Below, piece after piece: positions 34,046-46,640 of a stretch of 64,000 nucleotides of DNA. The position numbers and the translations under genes are program-made. The notes under the pieces were generated by a model that had not been told where the DNA came from, did no database searches, and saw only the letters and a program-made list of their open reading frames with translations. The stretch spans positions 5,586,772 to 5,650,771 of the forward strand of contig LR746272.1 in NCBI GenBank assembly GCA_902729315.2, in the 5' to 3' direction. Within the stretch, counting starts at the first letter, position 1. Each line of letters opens with the position of its first letter. This stretch comes from Spirodela intermedia (lineage: Eukaryota > Streptophyta > Magnoliopsida > Alismatales > Araceae).

Positions 34046-35820
34046 AGTGCGTGAGTCATTTATCTCGTCATTACAAAGGATCATACCATATGCATGTCCT
34101 CAATCAGCTACAACCATAAAAGTTACATCTTGATGTTAATATGGATATTTTATCCTGCTTGAAAGCCGAGTTTTGGCAGATTCTCAGATGCATATTTCAT
34201 AATAACTCAAAGTCTATTGAGTTTGTGATACGAACCAGACTGATTGTCTTACTATAAGAAAGTACATCATAAATATTGCACTGTCCTTGTATGAAAATAT
34301 CTTTCTTTTATGTGTTTAGATGGATAAGTTATCGAATTGAGAGCAGGAAAGATGTACTGTCTTCGTTTAATAGTCATGCACCTAAAGGAAAACCCATTTT
34401 TTCTCGAGCCTTTTAAGTCACATTGAATTATAATGTAATCTACTTACAAATAAAATCTACTTTGGAGTTGTGTATCTTAATTGGAAGATTAAGAACGATA
34501 CAAATGAGAATGAGAGGGGAGCATTATATAACTTGACTTAAGAATTGTGCTTTATTAGGCGAGATTCAAATTTGATCACATTCAATCGTACCCTCTGAGG
34601 CGCAACGTAGACTGACCTTAAATTTTCTTTTTCCCCCTCATTCTCTTCTCTTCTCTTCGTTTTCTGTAATAATAATAAATCTGAGAGCAGGTATCGTCAA
34701 CACGCTCTGCTCCCACACTTGCCTTTCCGCAGGAAAGATATCCCCCTTCTCACGAACCTTGCATTCATCACTTCTGGAAGACGCAGGGAAGCGCATGGAT
34801 GGCGTTGTTATCCATTTCAAGTACGCCATGAGGCGGATGAGCCAGCTTTGGGGGATCGGCAGAGGTTCCCTCAGCAGAACTCGGACAGATTTGCTCACGA
34901 AGAAGACGTGACCAGCTGGGAGAATTATAGGCTTCCGGGAACCTGGATACCGGGCAGGGTTGTCCTCTAGTTTAGGAAACGTGAAGATTTGTGTGAAGAG
35001 GGAAGAAGATGCGGCTCCGTGAAAGTTACCGGCCACAAAGCTATTTACCCACCCATCTTCCCGGGGAGTCTCAGAACTTTGGGGAATAATGAAAGCTCCT
35101 TCCTTGCTCCTAACCCACATTAAAACGGTCAGGAGCAGCGGATATCCTTGGCGGGGCCTTCCGCAAGCTAACACAGGAGTTTCAACCCACCGCTTGTAGG
35201 TCCTTTGTTAGAGAGCCATCACCCTCCCCTATTTCTCATCGAATCATCCGCTGGGCCGACCACCCGGCTGCTACGGTGATTGAAGCGAGAGAGAGGATCC
35301 AACGGCCCCGTTTTACCGCTGCTCAATTGGTCTTCTCAGTTGCCATCCAATCGTAGCGACTTTAGAGAAACCGCAGTCAATAGGGAGCACGGATGATTCC
35401 AAAACGATTGACCAACTTGTGTGAATCGATGGACGGCACTCGAGAGAAACCCGGGGGCTGGGTCGGGCATGAAGCATTCCCTCTCCATTTAAGATGCTGG
35501 CCAGTTTCAATCCCTTGGTGTCGTTGGCTCCATACGGGAATATAGACTGCGATGGCTGTAACCACCGTGGCCGTGCCATGCGAAGATAACAAGGTTGCGA
35601 CGCATTTGAATAGACTCAACCATAACTTCTCTTCCCATCAATGAGCGTTAATGAGAGTGGCCCATGCAGGTAGCCTGTCTTTTGTCCAACCAAGCTTCCG
35701 TTACGCGTACCCTGCGTGGCTTGATAAAGGAACTTGTCAAAATTAAATAAACAGATTACAACTCCGGGCAGTCCGCCTTTAGTTGGCAGATACCCGTCAC
35801 TTATCCACTGGGCTAAATGA
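34046..35820. other. intergenic DNA, no supported gene
   Basis: AT-rich to about 34.6 kb, then moderate GC. The 178-codon minus-strand frame at 34638-35174 starts with GTG, has no family resemblance and overlaps a plus-strand frame, so it is not called. Confidence 0.4.
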
Positions 35821-37647
35821 CTACGAGCGAGTGAGAGAGAGAGAGAGAGAGAGGGCGTCCTTGAACGACTTTGTGATTTATAGACATCAAATTGGTTGTA
35901 AACTTACTCTGGCGGGCTTTACATGAGCTGCATGACGAATCTTAAAGCTGGCGTAGGGTGTCAAATAGCATTTAATGGCTGGTCTCTTCAACTGCACGGA
36001 TTAAACGGACCCTTCGCTTCGAGAAATTCAGAGTTTATGGCAGACGGTAACCCGTACACCTTCCCTGAACTGTTTCAGAGATTGGCGTCCCCCACTTCTC
36101 GAGGGCCACGGACCATCTACTCGTACTTCTCTCCCGTAGAGCCTTGAATGCTTCCATGGGCAACACGAAACCAACGATTTTGCATGCTTGTGCATGCATT
36201 CACTCATGAATGCAATACATACCAGCCGCAGATCCATCAATGCTGGCTCCGAGAGGACCTTGTTGAGCCTTCAAAATCCGAGGGTGGCCCAAAGAGTCAA
36301 ACGTTGTACGGCCGGGGGTCCAGGTCCTCTCTGACCGACCTGCCGCTGGATAAATCGAGAGTAAATAATTGTCGGCAACGATAAGCAGAGAACGAGCCCA
36401 GGAAGGGGTTCCACCGCCGGAGGGGGGGTTAATTGCCTCTCTCGTTGCGTCGTCTTCGGTCTCTATGACTATGGCAGCGAGCCCTACTGTCAATTCATCC
36501 ACTGCAGAAGCCCGGGGCTTGGGAGGGAATGGGTGAGGGGAGTACATTCCCCTTGCACGCCCTGCGACACATTAAATGAGACGTCTGCGACCGGGTTTTC
36601 CCAGTCGGTCGCTGCCCCGGCAAGCGTGCAAATAAGAAAACCTGGCGCCACCTGGCCAGCTACCCGTCCCGTATTTCTCTCAGAAGAATATATAACCTTG
36701 CCCCGCCCCCCCCCGTCCCCCCCAAAGGGCCTCTCATCTGTATACGAGAGAAGAGGCTCCACAGGTGAAGCCGAGTTCCCAAGGCTGCTGACCACAACAA
36801 TAACATAATAAGTGAAGGACCGGCCATCATAGCTGCCAGATCGATTTAGCAATGGCCGCCATTAAGTCACTGACGACGTTCCAGTGGGCTTTCCTCATCG
36901 AAGTGGATACGGAGCTCCCTTTTGGTCGGACTCAGGTCATCGTCGGTTCACTAGCCTGGGGAAGGATTCGCAGATCAAATGCGAACGAGAACAATGGCCC
37001 AACAGATGGGGGAGACGAGCCATCTTCGAGGGGGCTTCATTCACAGATCCCCCGAGGAATAGGAATAGAGAGTTCAAAGAAGTGGGCGAGGGGGGCTGAC
37101 GCGGGGGAGTATCGAGCGCCATCATCAGATCCCAGGGGGCGGTTCGAACAGTGCCCGCGCCGTTTCTCTTTCTCCGCGGCGTCTGATTCAGAAAGCGGGA
37201 GGGGTGACGTAAACTATGTTGACTGGTGCCCGATCGGGTGAGCTGTGTATGTAGCGCGGTTAGTTACTTGGCGAGGGATGTACGCCGGTGAGTGCACCAC
37301 CTGCCCCCTGGAAGAGAGAGGACAGGTGCGCGTGTGCAGAGCCCACGTTACCCAGCGTGGCCGAGTGGCGCTTCGGCTGATCCGGACAGAAGAAAGATAT
37401 GATTTTGCAGCCCTGGTGACACGACGCCGAACAGAGGCCGAGTTGTTTGGAGGTGGTGTTGTCCGTGAGAGGGTCTGTTAAGATTGCGTCCGGAGAGAGG
37501 GATCGCTTTCAAGTCAAGAGGAGAGAGAGATGGCCGCCAGTGTTTCTCCCGGAAGGGGGGCAGCCGTGTGGGTTTCTGTATAAACGTTTTTGCTGTTTTC
37601 AGCTTGTTAGTTCCCTCTCAGTCACTTCTACTCTCTCGCTCTCTCTT

Positions 37648-37692
<45 letters not shown>

Positions 37693-37790
37693 TTATCCTC
37701 GAGTTCTCTCTCTCGATCGACACCAAAACGAAGAACACACTCTGCTTCTTGTCCTCTCTTTTGTTGTTCTTCGCCCCTGCAAGAGAAGAG
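35821..37790 (+). promoter_or_regulatory. upstream region and 5' leader of the MYB gene
   Basis: Contains a GA run at 35829-35853 and two RY-type TGCATGC motifs at 36181-36187 and 36191-36197. A TATA box, TATAAA, is at 37579-37584. A CT-rich leader follows, with a (CT)n run at about 37650-37690 ending 100 bp before the ATG. The TATA-to-CT-leader-to-ATG order is a typical plant promoter. A 129-codon frame at 36852-37241 has no recognisable domain. Confidence 0.5.
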
Positions 37791-39234
37791 ATGTCCCTAC
37801 ATCAATTCCAAGAAGTACAAGGCTGGGGCACGGAGGCGAACATCTGCGCGTCCAGGAGCTGCTCTCCTCCCTCCTCTTCTCTCCAGGGGTCGGGGTTCAA
37901 CCACATGGCCCCCTTCTGCCATAACCCGTATTCTTCACCTGGCAAAGAGAACGACGGCCCTTGGAATCCCCGGGAGAGAGCCTTCTGGACCTCGTGCCGA
38001 GAGGATCGCTACAGCCATCTCTCCCCTCCTCAGAAGCATGACAGTGAGGCCGGACCTGGCAGGGCTTTCTCCGGAAGAACCGTTGTTGATTTTAAGCCGA
38101 GCGCTGTCGATGCCGACGGCAGACCCAGTGACAAGAGAGGCAGCCACTTGAAGGTCTCTGGCAGGGGTCACTGGAGACCTGCCGAGGACACTAAGCTCAG
38201 AGACCTGGTAGCCCTCTACGGTCCGCAGAACTGGAATCTCATAGCAGAGAAGCTAGCGGGGAGATCCGGTATTGTCCACAGCACAAAGTCATCCCCTCCC
38301 CCACACCACCCGAGAAAAAAAAATGATAAAAAAATCTTATTTTCCGTAGAATTGCCAATGATTTCTCTTATCTCTGTTGAAATTTTTTGTATGTATGATT
38401 CGAAGGGAAGAGCTGCAGGCTGAGGTGGTTCAACCAGCTGGACCCGAGGATCGAGAAAAGGGCTTTCACAAAGGAGGAGGAAGAGAGGTTGATGGCCTCC
38501 CACAGAGCGTACGGTAATAAATGGGCCTTGATTGCCCGGCTCTTCCCGGGAAGAACGGATAACGCCGTCAAGAACCACTGGCACGTGATCATGGCTAGGA
38601 AGTATAGGGAGCAATCCAGTGCTTACAGGAGGAGGAAGCTCAGCCAACAGCAGCATGCCCACACGAGGCTGAAGGAGCCCTCAAGATCAGCCTGTAAGTC
38701 GGTAAACCTTCCTCTCCCATCCGTATCAGCCATGGACAATCAATCTAGAGCTTCTTATGGAGGAAGAGGGGGCTCGCCCTGCGTCTACTCTGGGTCCATT
38801 GCAGATAAGGCTACACTTGATTTCCTCTCTGGTGCGCCCTCTTGTCTTCCGTCCATTTCCAGTTCTCTCGCGGCTTCGGGGACGAAGTCCTGTCGATCCC
38901 ATGCAAAGGCTTCATTTTCTTTCAACCTTTCCTCACCCTTTATTGGGTACCAGGTGCCAAAGTTCACGAAGATCGGACGGGCATCAGATCGCCTATGGAG
39001 GACGCTTCCCAGGTTTTCCACTGCCGACAACTTCCATTGGTGGCGCCTACACCGCAGTCCAGCCTCCCTGCCTGCTTTTCACATTCTACGGCCTCGGCAG
39101 CATCCCAGGACTCAGCCACAACCGACTTATCATCTGCTACGGAAAGCCACCATCCCTCCCCACCCTTCATAGACTTCCTCGGCGTAGGAGCTTGTAGTAC
39201 ATGTGAGGAAGAAGCCTCACCAGGCCTCCGATAA
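37791..39234 (+). CDS. R2R3-MYB transcription factor, MYB52/54/56/105/117 subgroup (S21)
   Basis: Nuclear DNA-binding regulator. Relatives act in organ boundary formation, secondary wall and development. Exons 37791-38268, 38406-38693 and 38954-39234 give 348 residues. R2 (about 125-173) reads [19 protein letters not shown] and [17 protein letters not shown], with tryptophans at 128, 148 and 167. R3 (about 174-225) has Phe in place of the first Trp, then [20 protein letters not shown] and [15 protein letters not shown], followed by the subgroup tail SSAYRRRK. Intron 2 (donor CCT|GTAAGT, acceptor TACCAG after a strong pyrimidine tract) is inferred. It brings the subgroup C-terminal motif [10 protein letters not shown] into frame near the end. 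Without this splice exon 2 stays open to 39172 and the motif is lost. The long N-terminal extension before R2 is normal for this subgroup. Confidence 0.92.
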
Positions 39235-41750
39235 CATCCTCCAAAACCCGCCGAAAGATGTAGGCGACGAGGATGAGGACGATGATCGGCTCACAGGATA
39301 TTCGTACTTGTCTTGCGTGGATCAAATATACATTAATCATCTGCTTCGAACTAGATAGGTCGAATGTCACCTCTCGCAGTTTCCAGCCAATTGACCCACC
39401 ATGCTTGTCCTTTTCTCGGATTGTAAGAGACATGAAAAAAATGCGGTTCTATCGTACAAGGAAGGAACATAGTGGAGCTCGCCCAGAACGGCGCATGGGG
39501 TATCTCGCCTGGTTGTTCACTCCGGTATGGATGTATCTCAATCTTGGTGGTCATTGAAGTGGCAGCATCAGTAGTAGCGGTCGGCCGTAGTGGTATTTGT
39601 TATGATGGTCGTTGTAGTTGTCTTCATCATCATAATAGGAGATCGTATGACATCAATTCAAAAGCAGTGGCTCGCGTCGGGCTGCGCTTCATAGGGAAAC
39701 ACCATATGAGACTTTCGAGGATGAACGCCCTCCACCTTCCATTTGCTAAGATCTCTTAACTTGATCCATGCAATGAGGGTGAAACAGAACGGAGAGACAG
39801 TGAGGCGGAAAAGAAGGAACAATTGAAGAAAGATGTCATGTCAGGAAAGAAAAGTGATAAACAGAAGGGGAGAACGAGAGCGAGAAAGAGAGTGTTTAAT
39901 CCCCTACCAGCACCGCTCGCTGACTGGTGGATTCCTTCATTGTCTCGATAACCAGGGAATTATGGGAGAGGGAGATGAGGAGGCCATGGGAGTTCGTTGA
40001 GATGGGGTGGCAACATCAACAACCAGTCTACGCCACGGAAAAGCTCCTCCAACAGCATTCATTACCGAGAACGGAGGCATCCATAGCCGTTGAAGGATCT
40101 TATGCGTGCCGTGTTGCGTCTAACTTCTCTTCTTCTTGAGAGCAGACCTCCCACTCTGTAGACCCAGCCTTCTTGCAATGTTGAGAACCCTGGTTGACAC
40201 GCGTGATCTCGCTGGAGAACGAGTCCAGTAGGCCTTTATTGTCGCACAGGCTCTCTCTACGTTGTCAACAATGAGAACAGAGCCCAGTGGACTTTTATGT
40301 CCACTTAGCATGAGAGGACTTATATCTACGGTCACCACCTTAAAGACCAGAATGGCGCCTGAGTTCAACGGAGAGCAGCTGCCATATGCGATGTTCTGAT
40401 CGATTTCCGTATAAATTAAGCTGCACCTGTTAGCCTCGGCACACCACTCCCGGTATTAAACCGTGTTAAGAACAAGGCTGTGATCATAAAGACGCGTATA
40501 CGCTACCCAGTGTTGATGAGATATGAGTTTTATAGCCTTAAAAGATAAGGGTATCATATCAGAGCTGATGGTCGCCCTGAATCTGTATGCATCTTCTTCA
40601 TGCTAGTTATCTATTCAACGAAATTCAAAAGTTTTCTCATTTCAAAGAAGGAATCAAGTATATAACCATATTAATTACTAAAAAAATAAATGTGCTTGGT
40701 TGATGCAATTGTTGTTGTAAGAATTTTTATGGATGATGGGATGTGCTATTTCTCTACACCTCACTTTTGATATTTCATAGAGAAAAATATTAATGTTGCA
40801 AATGATATTTTGTTAAACAATAATGATAAATGGTAAGGAAAATAAAAAAAATTACTGAAACTTTTATCAGCTACATTGTTAAATATATGAAAAAATTTAG
40901 CCCATTTAAAAATTAATTACAAATTATTTCTCTCCTAGTGCCTAAAATTTTTGGAACCTAAGGGATTTTCCACCCCATCCAAAGCCATTTGTCTAGAGGC
41001 TAAGAAATATAAAGATCTCAACATTACCTAGTATGTTCAACTATCATACACTAGCTCTCCATTTAAGCTTTTCTTTATCCTATTGATGCTTTAAATATCG
41101 TTGCAATCCATTGGATTACTCTTGTATAAGAATGAATTTAAAATATAATACTTAGGAATTTGAGCGTTCCAAAGTGCTTACAAGTTAGAAAAAAGTTGTG
41201 TTGTCTTTTCTTGTATTCATGCACTTTGGATTTTTAATGTTGATGCAACATTCAGTTTTCTAATTTATTATTGAAAATCATGGAGATTTCAAGATTACGC
41301 ACTGATGATGTAACCCTTGGATTGTGGAGGAATTGAATGATCTCATGTGTTCTCGGATTTAAAGGTAATTAATTTATACTTGTAACCAAATAGAATATAA
41401 AAATAAACTCCATGATTGTAACAATTTAGCTGTAAGGATGCAAATAATGTAAAAGCTTAAAATATTATATCATTTTTTCTTATAAGATTTTAACTTGAAG
41501 GAGCTTTGAGTGATATGTACTTGGTATAAAAATAATATGACCATATTATGTATATATTTCATAACTGATGCATTATTTTCCATACATCGAAAAAATTATT
41601 CCTCAAAATATATTTTGATAATTTTAACCTTTTATTTTGATCTCTTCATAGTTTATCAAACTTTTATGGACATAATTGAATTTCTTTGAAAAAAATAAAA
41701 CCTGAATCCTAAGCTAGTATAAGTTGGATTAAATTCCGTGGGCATGTCTT
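39235..41750. other. intergenic DNA downstream of MYB, no gene recognised
   Basis: 39.2-40.5 kb has moderate GC with only small overlapping frames. 40.5-41.75 kb is AT-rich. A TATCAGAGC resembling a copia primer site is at about 40558-40566, but no gag follows. Confidence 0.4.
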
Positions 41751-42792
41751 TCTAGCATTACAAAGTCAACGTGCCATAATGGCCCGCCTCTCAACGTGAT
41801 CTCAAGGTCAGTCTAAGACGCTTGATCTGCCCAGTCCAGCCGTCCGTTTAGGTTGTGGTAGCATATGACCTGGAATCTTGTTGCCCTTTTTTACCGCCAC
41901 GTCGTTGGCTCGCCATCACCTGTCGCTCTCTCTCTCTCTCGCACGCACTCGTAGAGTACTTATGAAGGGCTTGAAAATATATCCGAACTCGTGCTGTTCC
42001 TTTGATGTTTGACCCGTAAACATCTGCACGGGAACTTCCCCCAATTAAATCGTGAAACAGATTCAAGAAATGTATGGCAGACGCTCGATGTCGTCTCTGT
42101 GGTAGAATAACGCTATTTATTACCGATTACCGACCAGTTAGATGACTAGAAGCGTACACAACTCTTTCGCTCTCGTTCAAGGTCAACAATTGATATGTAT
42201 TTTTACATTCGCAAACACATGGGCGTTTGACCCGAAACGAAGTCTTTCAAAAGAGATCCATTTAGGAGGCTTCAAGATGACGAAAGGAGGCGAGACTCGA
42301 ACCGAAGCGATGACTAGGGCCCCCCACCCGCAAATGAGATGTTCCTAGGTACGAACACCATGCCCAATCCCCTCAATTTTGTCGGTAAAGCATGGATCTG
42401 CTCGTACGAACTCCCCTCTGTCCTACGTTTGCTGGCACCCAACTGCATGGCTTGTGTAATCGCCCGACTGCGTCGTCTGCGGTGTCACCTGCCACGCCTA
42501 ACGTGACCTGCTAGCTCGCGACCACGCGTGCCGCCTAGATCATGCTTTTTCTTTGGCGGCCGGTCATCAGCCGTGGAAAGAAGATGAGAGAGGAAGAAGG
42601 AACATGACCCCGGCGCGTTTTCGCCGCGCCGGCACCCCTGATCCGCCCCTGGGGCCCAACGTTGCACGAAAGTCATCGCCTCGGACGGCTAGAAGAGTAC
42701 TCAGCTTCTGAAGCGACTGACATGACTGCCTTCACTTTCCCCCCAATAACTGGGTCAACCCCCCACCTAAGCTTTGTACTTCGTCCATCCAG

Positions 42793-42827
<35 letters not shown>

Positions 42828-43208
42828 CTCCTCTTATAATTTATCCACATGGGTTTGATCACGTCGCAATCTCACTTAAACAGTGCTGAGGCTCCAAATA
42901 TGAGCCGCCCTTAACCCTCGTCCGTTAAGACGAAACCCCCAAATCTAGTCTTCTTCCAACACGTGCGATGTGGGACCGATCTGTTGGACGGCCCGGCAAT
43001 CCGCGAACAGTGTTAGTGGGTCGGGCTCAGGAGCTCTCCCCTCCAACCTGGCTATGTCCATTCGAGAAGCTCCAGCTCCATCCAGTTGGGCAATACGGAT
43101 ATGACAAGCGGAAGATGGTTGGGAGGGCAGCCTTCCTCTGCTAGTTGCCAACCCCAGCCTCCCTCACCAAAAGCATGAGGCGCCTTCCAAAAGGGTGGAG
43201 AGATAGAT

Positions 43209-43244
<36 letters not shown>

Positions 43245-44174
43245 GAAAGTTATCCGCAACTGTAATCGCATACGTGGCTTGCTTAGATTCGCAGAGTTCC
43301 TTCTCTCTCCACACTGGTTGACCCGCTTTCCACTCGCCGGACACGTAGCGTGTGGACATGGACAATGCAATGTTTCTCTGGAACGAGGACGTGGACATGG
43401 CTCGGTGAAGACGGTCTTCAAGTCGGCCCGTGAACTTGGAAGTCCAAACCGGTGCAGATGGGGTTTGAAGGACTTTGACCGAGTTGAATCGCCGGGCCAT
43501 ACCGACGTGAGATGTGCCCGACTCAGCGCCCCGTGGTCGTGTTCCATTCCTCTTCTGGTCGATGGGTGTTGCGGTAAAACTCGTTTCAAAATGGCGTGTG
43601 TGGCGGAAGAGGAAAAGATGAGGACACGGGAGGCGACTGAGGGCCACGATAGGAGGATGCCGGGGAGTATGAAAGCACTGGGTTTCCTTGGAGACCACGT
43701 CTCTGTCCACCGGAGATCGTCCTCCGCACACCTCCCCGAGTATTTATTTACAGGTGGCGGGGGGAGGGGTTGTCCCCTTCCTCGTTCACCTCTAAGCCAC
43801 TCTCTTCCCAACGTCGATCTTCCCCTTTATTCCTCCCCCGTCAAGAAGCTCACAACTGCCCGCCGCCTTTATCTCCAAGATCTTTCCACCAACTTCGGAG
43901 TCCTCCGGTACCATCCCCAAGCCTTGCAACTTTTCCTCCAGCATCCTCTTAACCTTTGCGATGTTCGTCATTTTTATAATCGTCGTCGTCCTATCCGGCT
44001 TCGCTGTTCCCAGAATACATCTTTTGTTCATCTGATCCAATGACTGGCCAGTTATCTTCTTCTACCGCCGGCCATGGTGCCATGGTTGCAACAGCCTCTC
44101 ATCTACGAGAGCGTATTCTTCTTCTTCTTTCAAGCTTTTGAACCCGCCACCCTCTTGTTTGTTTCAGGCGAGCC
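41751..44174 (+). promoter_or_regulatory. long upstream region and leader of the NAC gene
   Basis: 2.4 kb with no supported gene. It holds a CT run at 42799-42825 and a GA run at 43212-43242. Overlapping frames at 43141-44043 on both strands (up to 254 codons plus) have no family content. A pyrimidine-rich stretch ending TTTGTTTCAG at 44166 suggests that a leader intron may end just upstream of the ATG. Confidence 0.35.
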
Positions 44175-45397
44175 ATGGAGCACGAAGGGTACTTCCTTGC
44201 GACTGGAGGCGACGACCACCTGGAACTCCCTCCAGGCTTCCGCTTCCATCCCACGGATGAAGAACTCATCACACACTACCTCGTCGAGAAGGTCGCCGAC
44301 AGGGAGTTTTCCGCAAGGGCTATCGGGGAGGTCGACTTCAACAAGTGCGAGCCATGGGAACTCCCATGTAAGTTGTCCTCCCCGCAACCCCGTCATCAGT
44401 TTCACGGCAACATCCACGGAGAGCTGATTGCAGCATGTCGCCGGGGGGGTGCAGGGAGGGCGAAGATGGGGGAGAAGGAGTGGTTCTTCTTCGGCGTGAA
44501 GGACCGCAAGTACCCGACGGGGCTGCGGACGAACAGAGCAACCGACGCCGGCTACTGGAAGGCGACCGGCAAGGACAAGGAGATCCGCGGAGGAAGGAGC
44601 CTCGTGGGCATGAAGAAAACACTCGTCTTCTACAGGGGCAGGGCTCCCAAGGGCGAGAAGACCAACTGGATCATGCACGAATACCGCCTCGACGGCAAGT
44701 CCTCCTACAGCCTCCCCAACAAGTCCTCCGAGGTAATTCTCCTCTTCCTTGATTCAGATAGCTGTGCAGATCATTCTTGGTGACTGATCATTCTTGGTTG
44801 GTGATAACCTCAATTCGTGTTGATGCTGTGCAGATTGAGTGGGTGCTGTGTAAGGTATTCCAGAAGAACTCCTCGACAGGTGGATACGGCGACGGAGCAG
44901 AGAAGAGGGCGACCGGTCAGGTGCAGATAGGATCTTCCTCTTGTTATGCGGGTGACCCCACATCGATGCCGTCGCTTGTGGGCTCTCAGTCCGGCAGGAG
45001 CACCTCCAGAAAGATGTGCAGCGTCTTCAGCTCCAACCAGAAAGGCCATGAGGAGAAACTGGTCGAAGAGTTTGCGGGTTCCGCTCTCGTGTCCAGCTCC
45101 GCCGCCACCACAAACTCTTACTCCGACATCTCAAGGATCCCTCCGCTGGACGGCGGTCTTAGCAGATTTCTGAAGTCGGGGGAAGGCTGGGTGCAACTGC
45201 TGCAGAGGGAAGGGTGCGAGGTGGAAAGGGAGGGCGGCGGCAGCCAGTCGCAGGAGACGGGGCTAACGAGCGAGATGAATCCGGAGATCTCGTCTGTCCT
45301 CTCCAGCTATGAAGTCCGCAGACTCTGCTTTGAAGGCCACGCCGTTCCCCCGGCTCTCTCTGGCGGTCTGCCCCTCGATGACTACATGTGGAACTAG
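44175..45397 (+). CDS. NAC-domain transcription factor (NAM/ANAC079-092-100-like clade)
   Basis: Plant-specific nuclear regulator. Relatives control organ boundaries, senescence and ageing. Exons 44175-44367, 44455-44732 and 44834-45397 give 344 residues, with introns at the family positions (after ...WELP and before IEWVLC). Subdomain A is [20 protein letters not shown] is [20 protein letters not shown] is [20 protein letters not shown] followed by ATGKDKEI, D is [20 protein letters not shown] and E is [10 protein letters not shown]. The C-terminal half is serine-rich and acidic, as for an activation region, and ends DDYMWN. The stretch KMCSVFSSN lies where miR164-regulated relatives carry the target site; here it appears degenerate. 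In intron 1 the reading frame stays open, so retention would insert about 29 residues. Confidence 0.95.
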
Positions 45398-46640
45398 TCG
45401 AGCAAGGATTCCAGAAGAGACAGAACGTTCGCCATGAAAGCGAAGAATGTTGCAGAATGACGAGGGGGATGGGCGGGGGAGGGGGGAACATTCGGCCAAT
45501 GTTGATCGTTCATGGAGGCTGTTTGGCCTGTGTATATGCATTTCTTACAGATACAATAAATATCATGGGGGTAAAACAATGGAGAAGGTTACTGATCGGA
45601 GTTTGATCATTCGATCATCCACATATCTTGATCATTCAGGGAGTCTCACCGGTTCTTTTTTGTTCGTGGAGTTGGCGGGTATCCACTTCTTTTCTTCCTT
45701 TTTTTTCACCCAGCGATGCCGCTTCTGTCTCATCTCGGAAGATCGGCGTCCATGCCTGCTGCAGCTTTTGATAATAACAGGCACATAAACATCGCCACCA
45801 TGAGAACAGGAAGCATAACATCATGATCATAATGGCCGAGATCAAGATGGAGAGAACTTATGGCCTGTGATCTCGTCGGCCCCCACACTCCCCCAAACTT
45901 GGAAACAAACAGACACGGGGAGGGTCCGGGGATGGAGACTAAGAGCGACGTGACATCTCGGACCGCCTTCCGGAAGCAGATTTGCCGATCGAAGAACAGC
46001 GCCGGAAAGGCACGTCCGATCCGATGCCCGATTGTATCCTCCGACACATTTACCAAAGAAGACACCGCGAGCAGCGAGCGGGCCGGGCCGCTAGGGTTTT
46101 ATCTCGTGATAATTCCTCGGCACACCTCTTGTTCCTTTCAGGAGATGATCGTGGGACAATGTCAGCAGCCCATTAGAAGTCAGTCGGCGTGTTGATACTT
46201 TGGCGCAATTACTTCCGATTTTCGTCTTCAGCAAGCCCTCCCCCCACCCTCTTCCTCCCCCTCTCTCCTTATCTCTCTCTCCCTCTCTCTGTCGTTCTCT
46301 CTCCCTCTCCCCCTCGTTCTCTCTCTCTCTCGTTCTCACTCTTTCTCTCTTTTTCTCTCTCTTCCCCCTCTCTCTCGTTCTCACTCTTTCACTCTTGCTC
46401 TCTCTCTCTCTCCTCTCTCTCGTTCTCACTCTTTAACTCTTGCTCTCTCTCTCTCCCCTCTCTCTCGTTCTCTCTCTCTTCCTCTGTAGAACTGCGTGAG
46501 ACTTGCACGGAATGTCCATCCCTTACTTCCACGGACGTCCATCTCACCAGATCATTCCACGACTTCCTCACGTACTGGCCTCGGAAGAATCTCCGGCGGA
46601 TATCCAACCTGTAAACGCACGCGGTCCGGTCGAGCGACGG
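45398..46640. other. 3' flank of NAC and CT-rich low-complexity DNA
   Basis: An AATAAA is at about 45556-45561, a candidate poly(A) signal for the NAC gene. A pyrimidine tract with internal repeats of about 46 bp is at 46258-46485. No gene recognised. Confidence 0.45.
46258..46485. repeat. CT-rich tract with about 46-bp minisatellite units
   Basis: The phrase CTCTCTCGTTCTCACTCTTT recurs near 46325, 46371 and 46415, embedded in (CT)n. The apparent L/S-rich frames here are not coding. Confidence 0.75.

Noticed and set aside
34638-35174. 178-codon minus-strand frame
   Set aside because: Starts with GTG, no family resemblance, mixed composition; no supporting splice structure.
36852-37241. 129-codon plus-strand ATG frame in the MYB upstream region
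   Set aside because: No recognisable domain, overlapped by other frames; treated as promoter DNA.
37357-37367. tRNA A-box-like TGGCCGAGTGG
   Set aside because: No B-box or cloverleaf follows.
38954-39012. A 59-bp intron or a frameshift to explain the out-of-frame MYB C-terminal motif
   Set aside because: The 260-bp intron 38694-38953 with GTAAGT donor and a strong pyrimidine tract before its acceptor explains it better and in phase.
40558-40566. Copia primer-site core TATCAGAGC
   Set aside because: No LTR end immediately before and no gag after it; nine bases can occur by chance.
43279-44043. 254-codon plus-strand frame upstream of the NAC gene
   Set aside because: No domain or family look, overlapped by two long antisense frames; more likely open by chance in GC-rich leader DNA.
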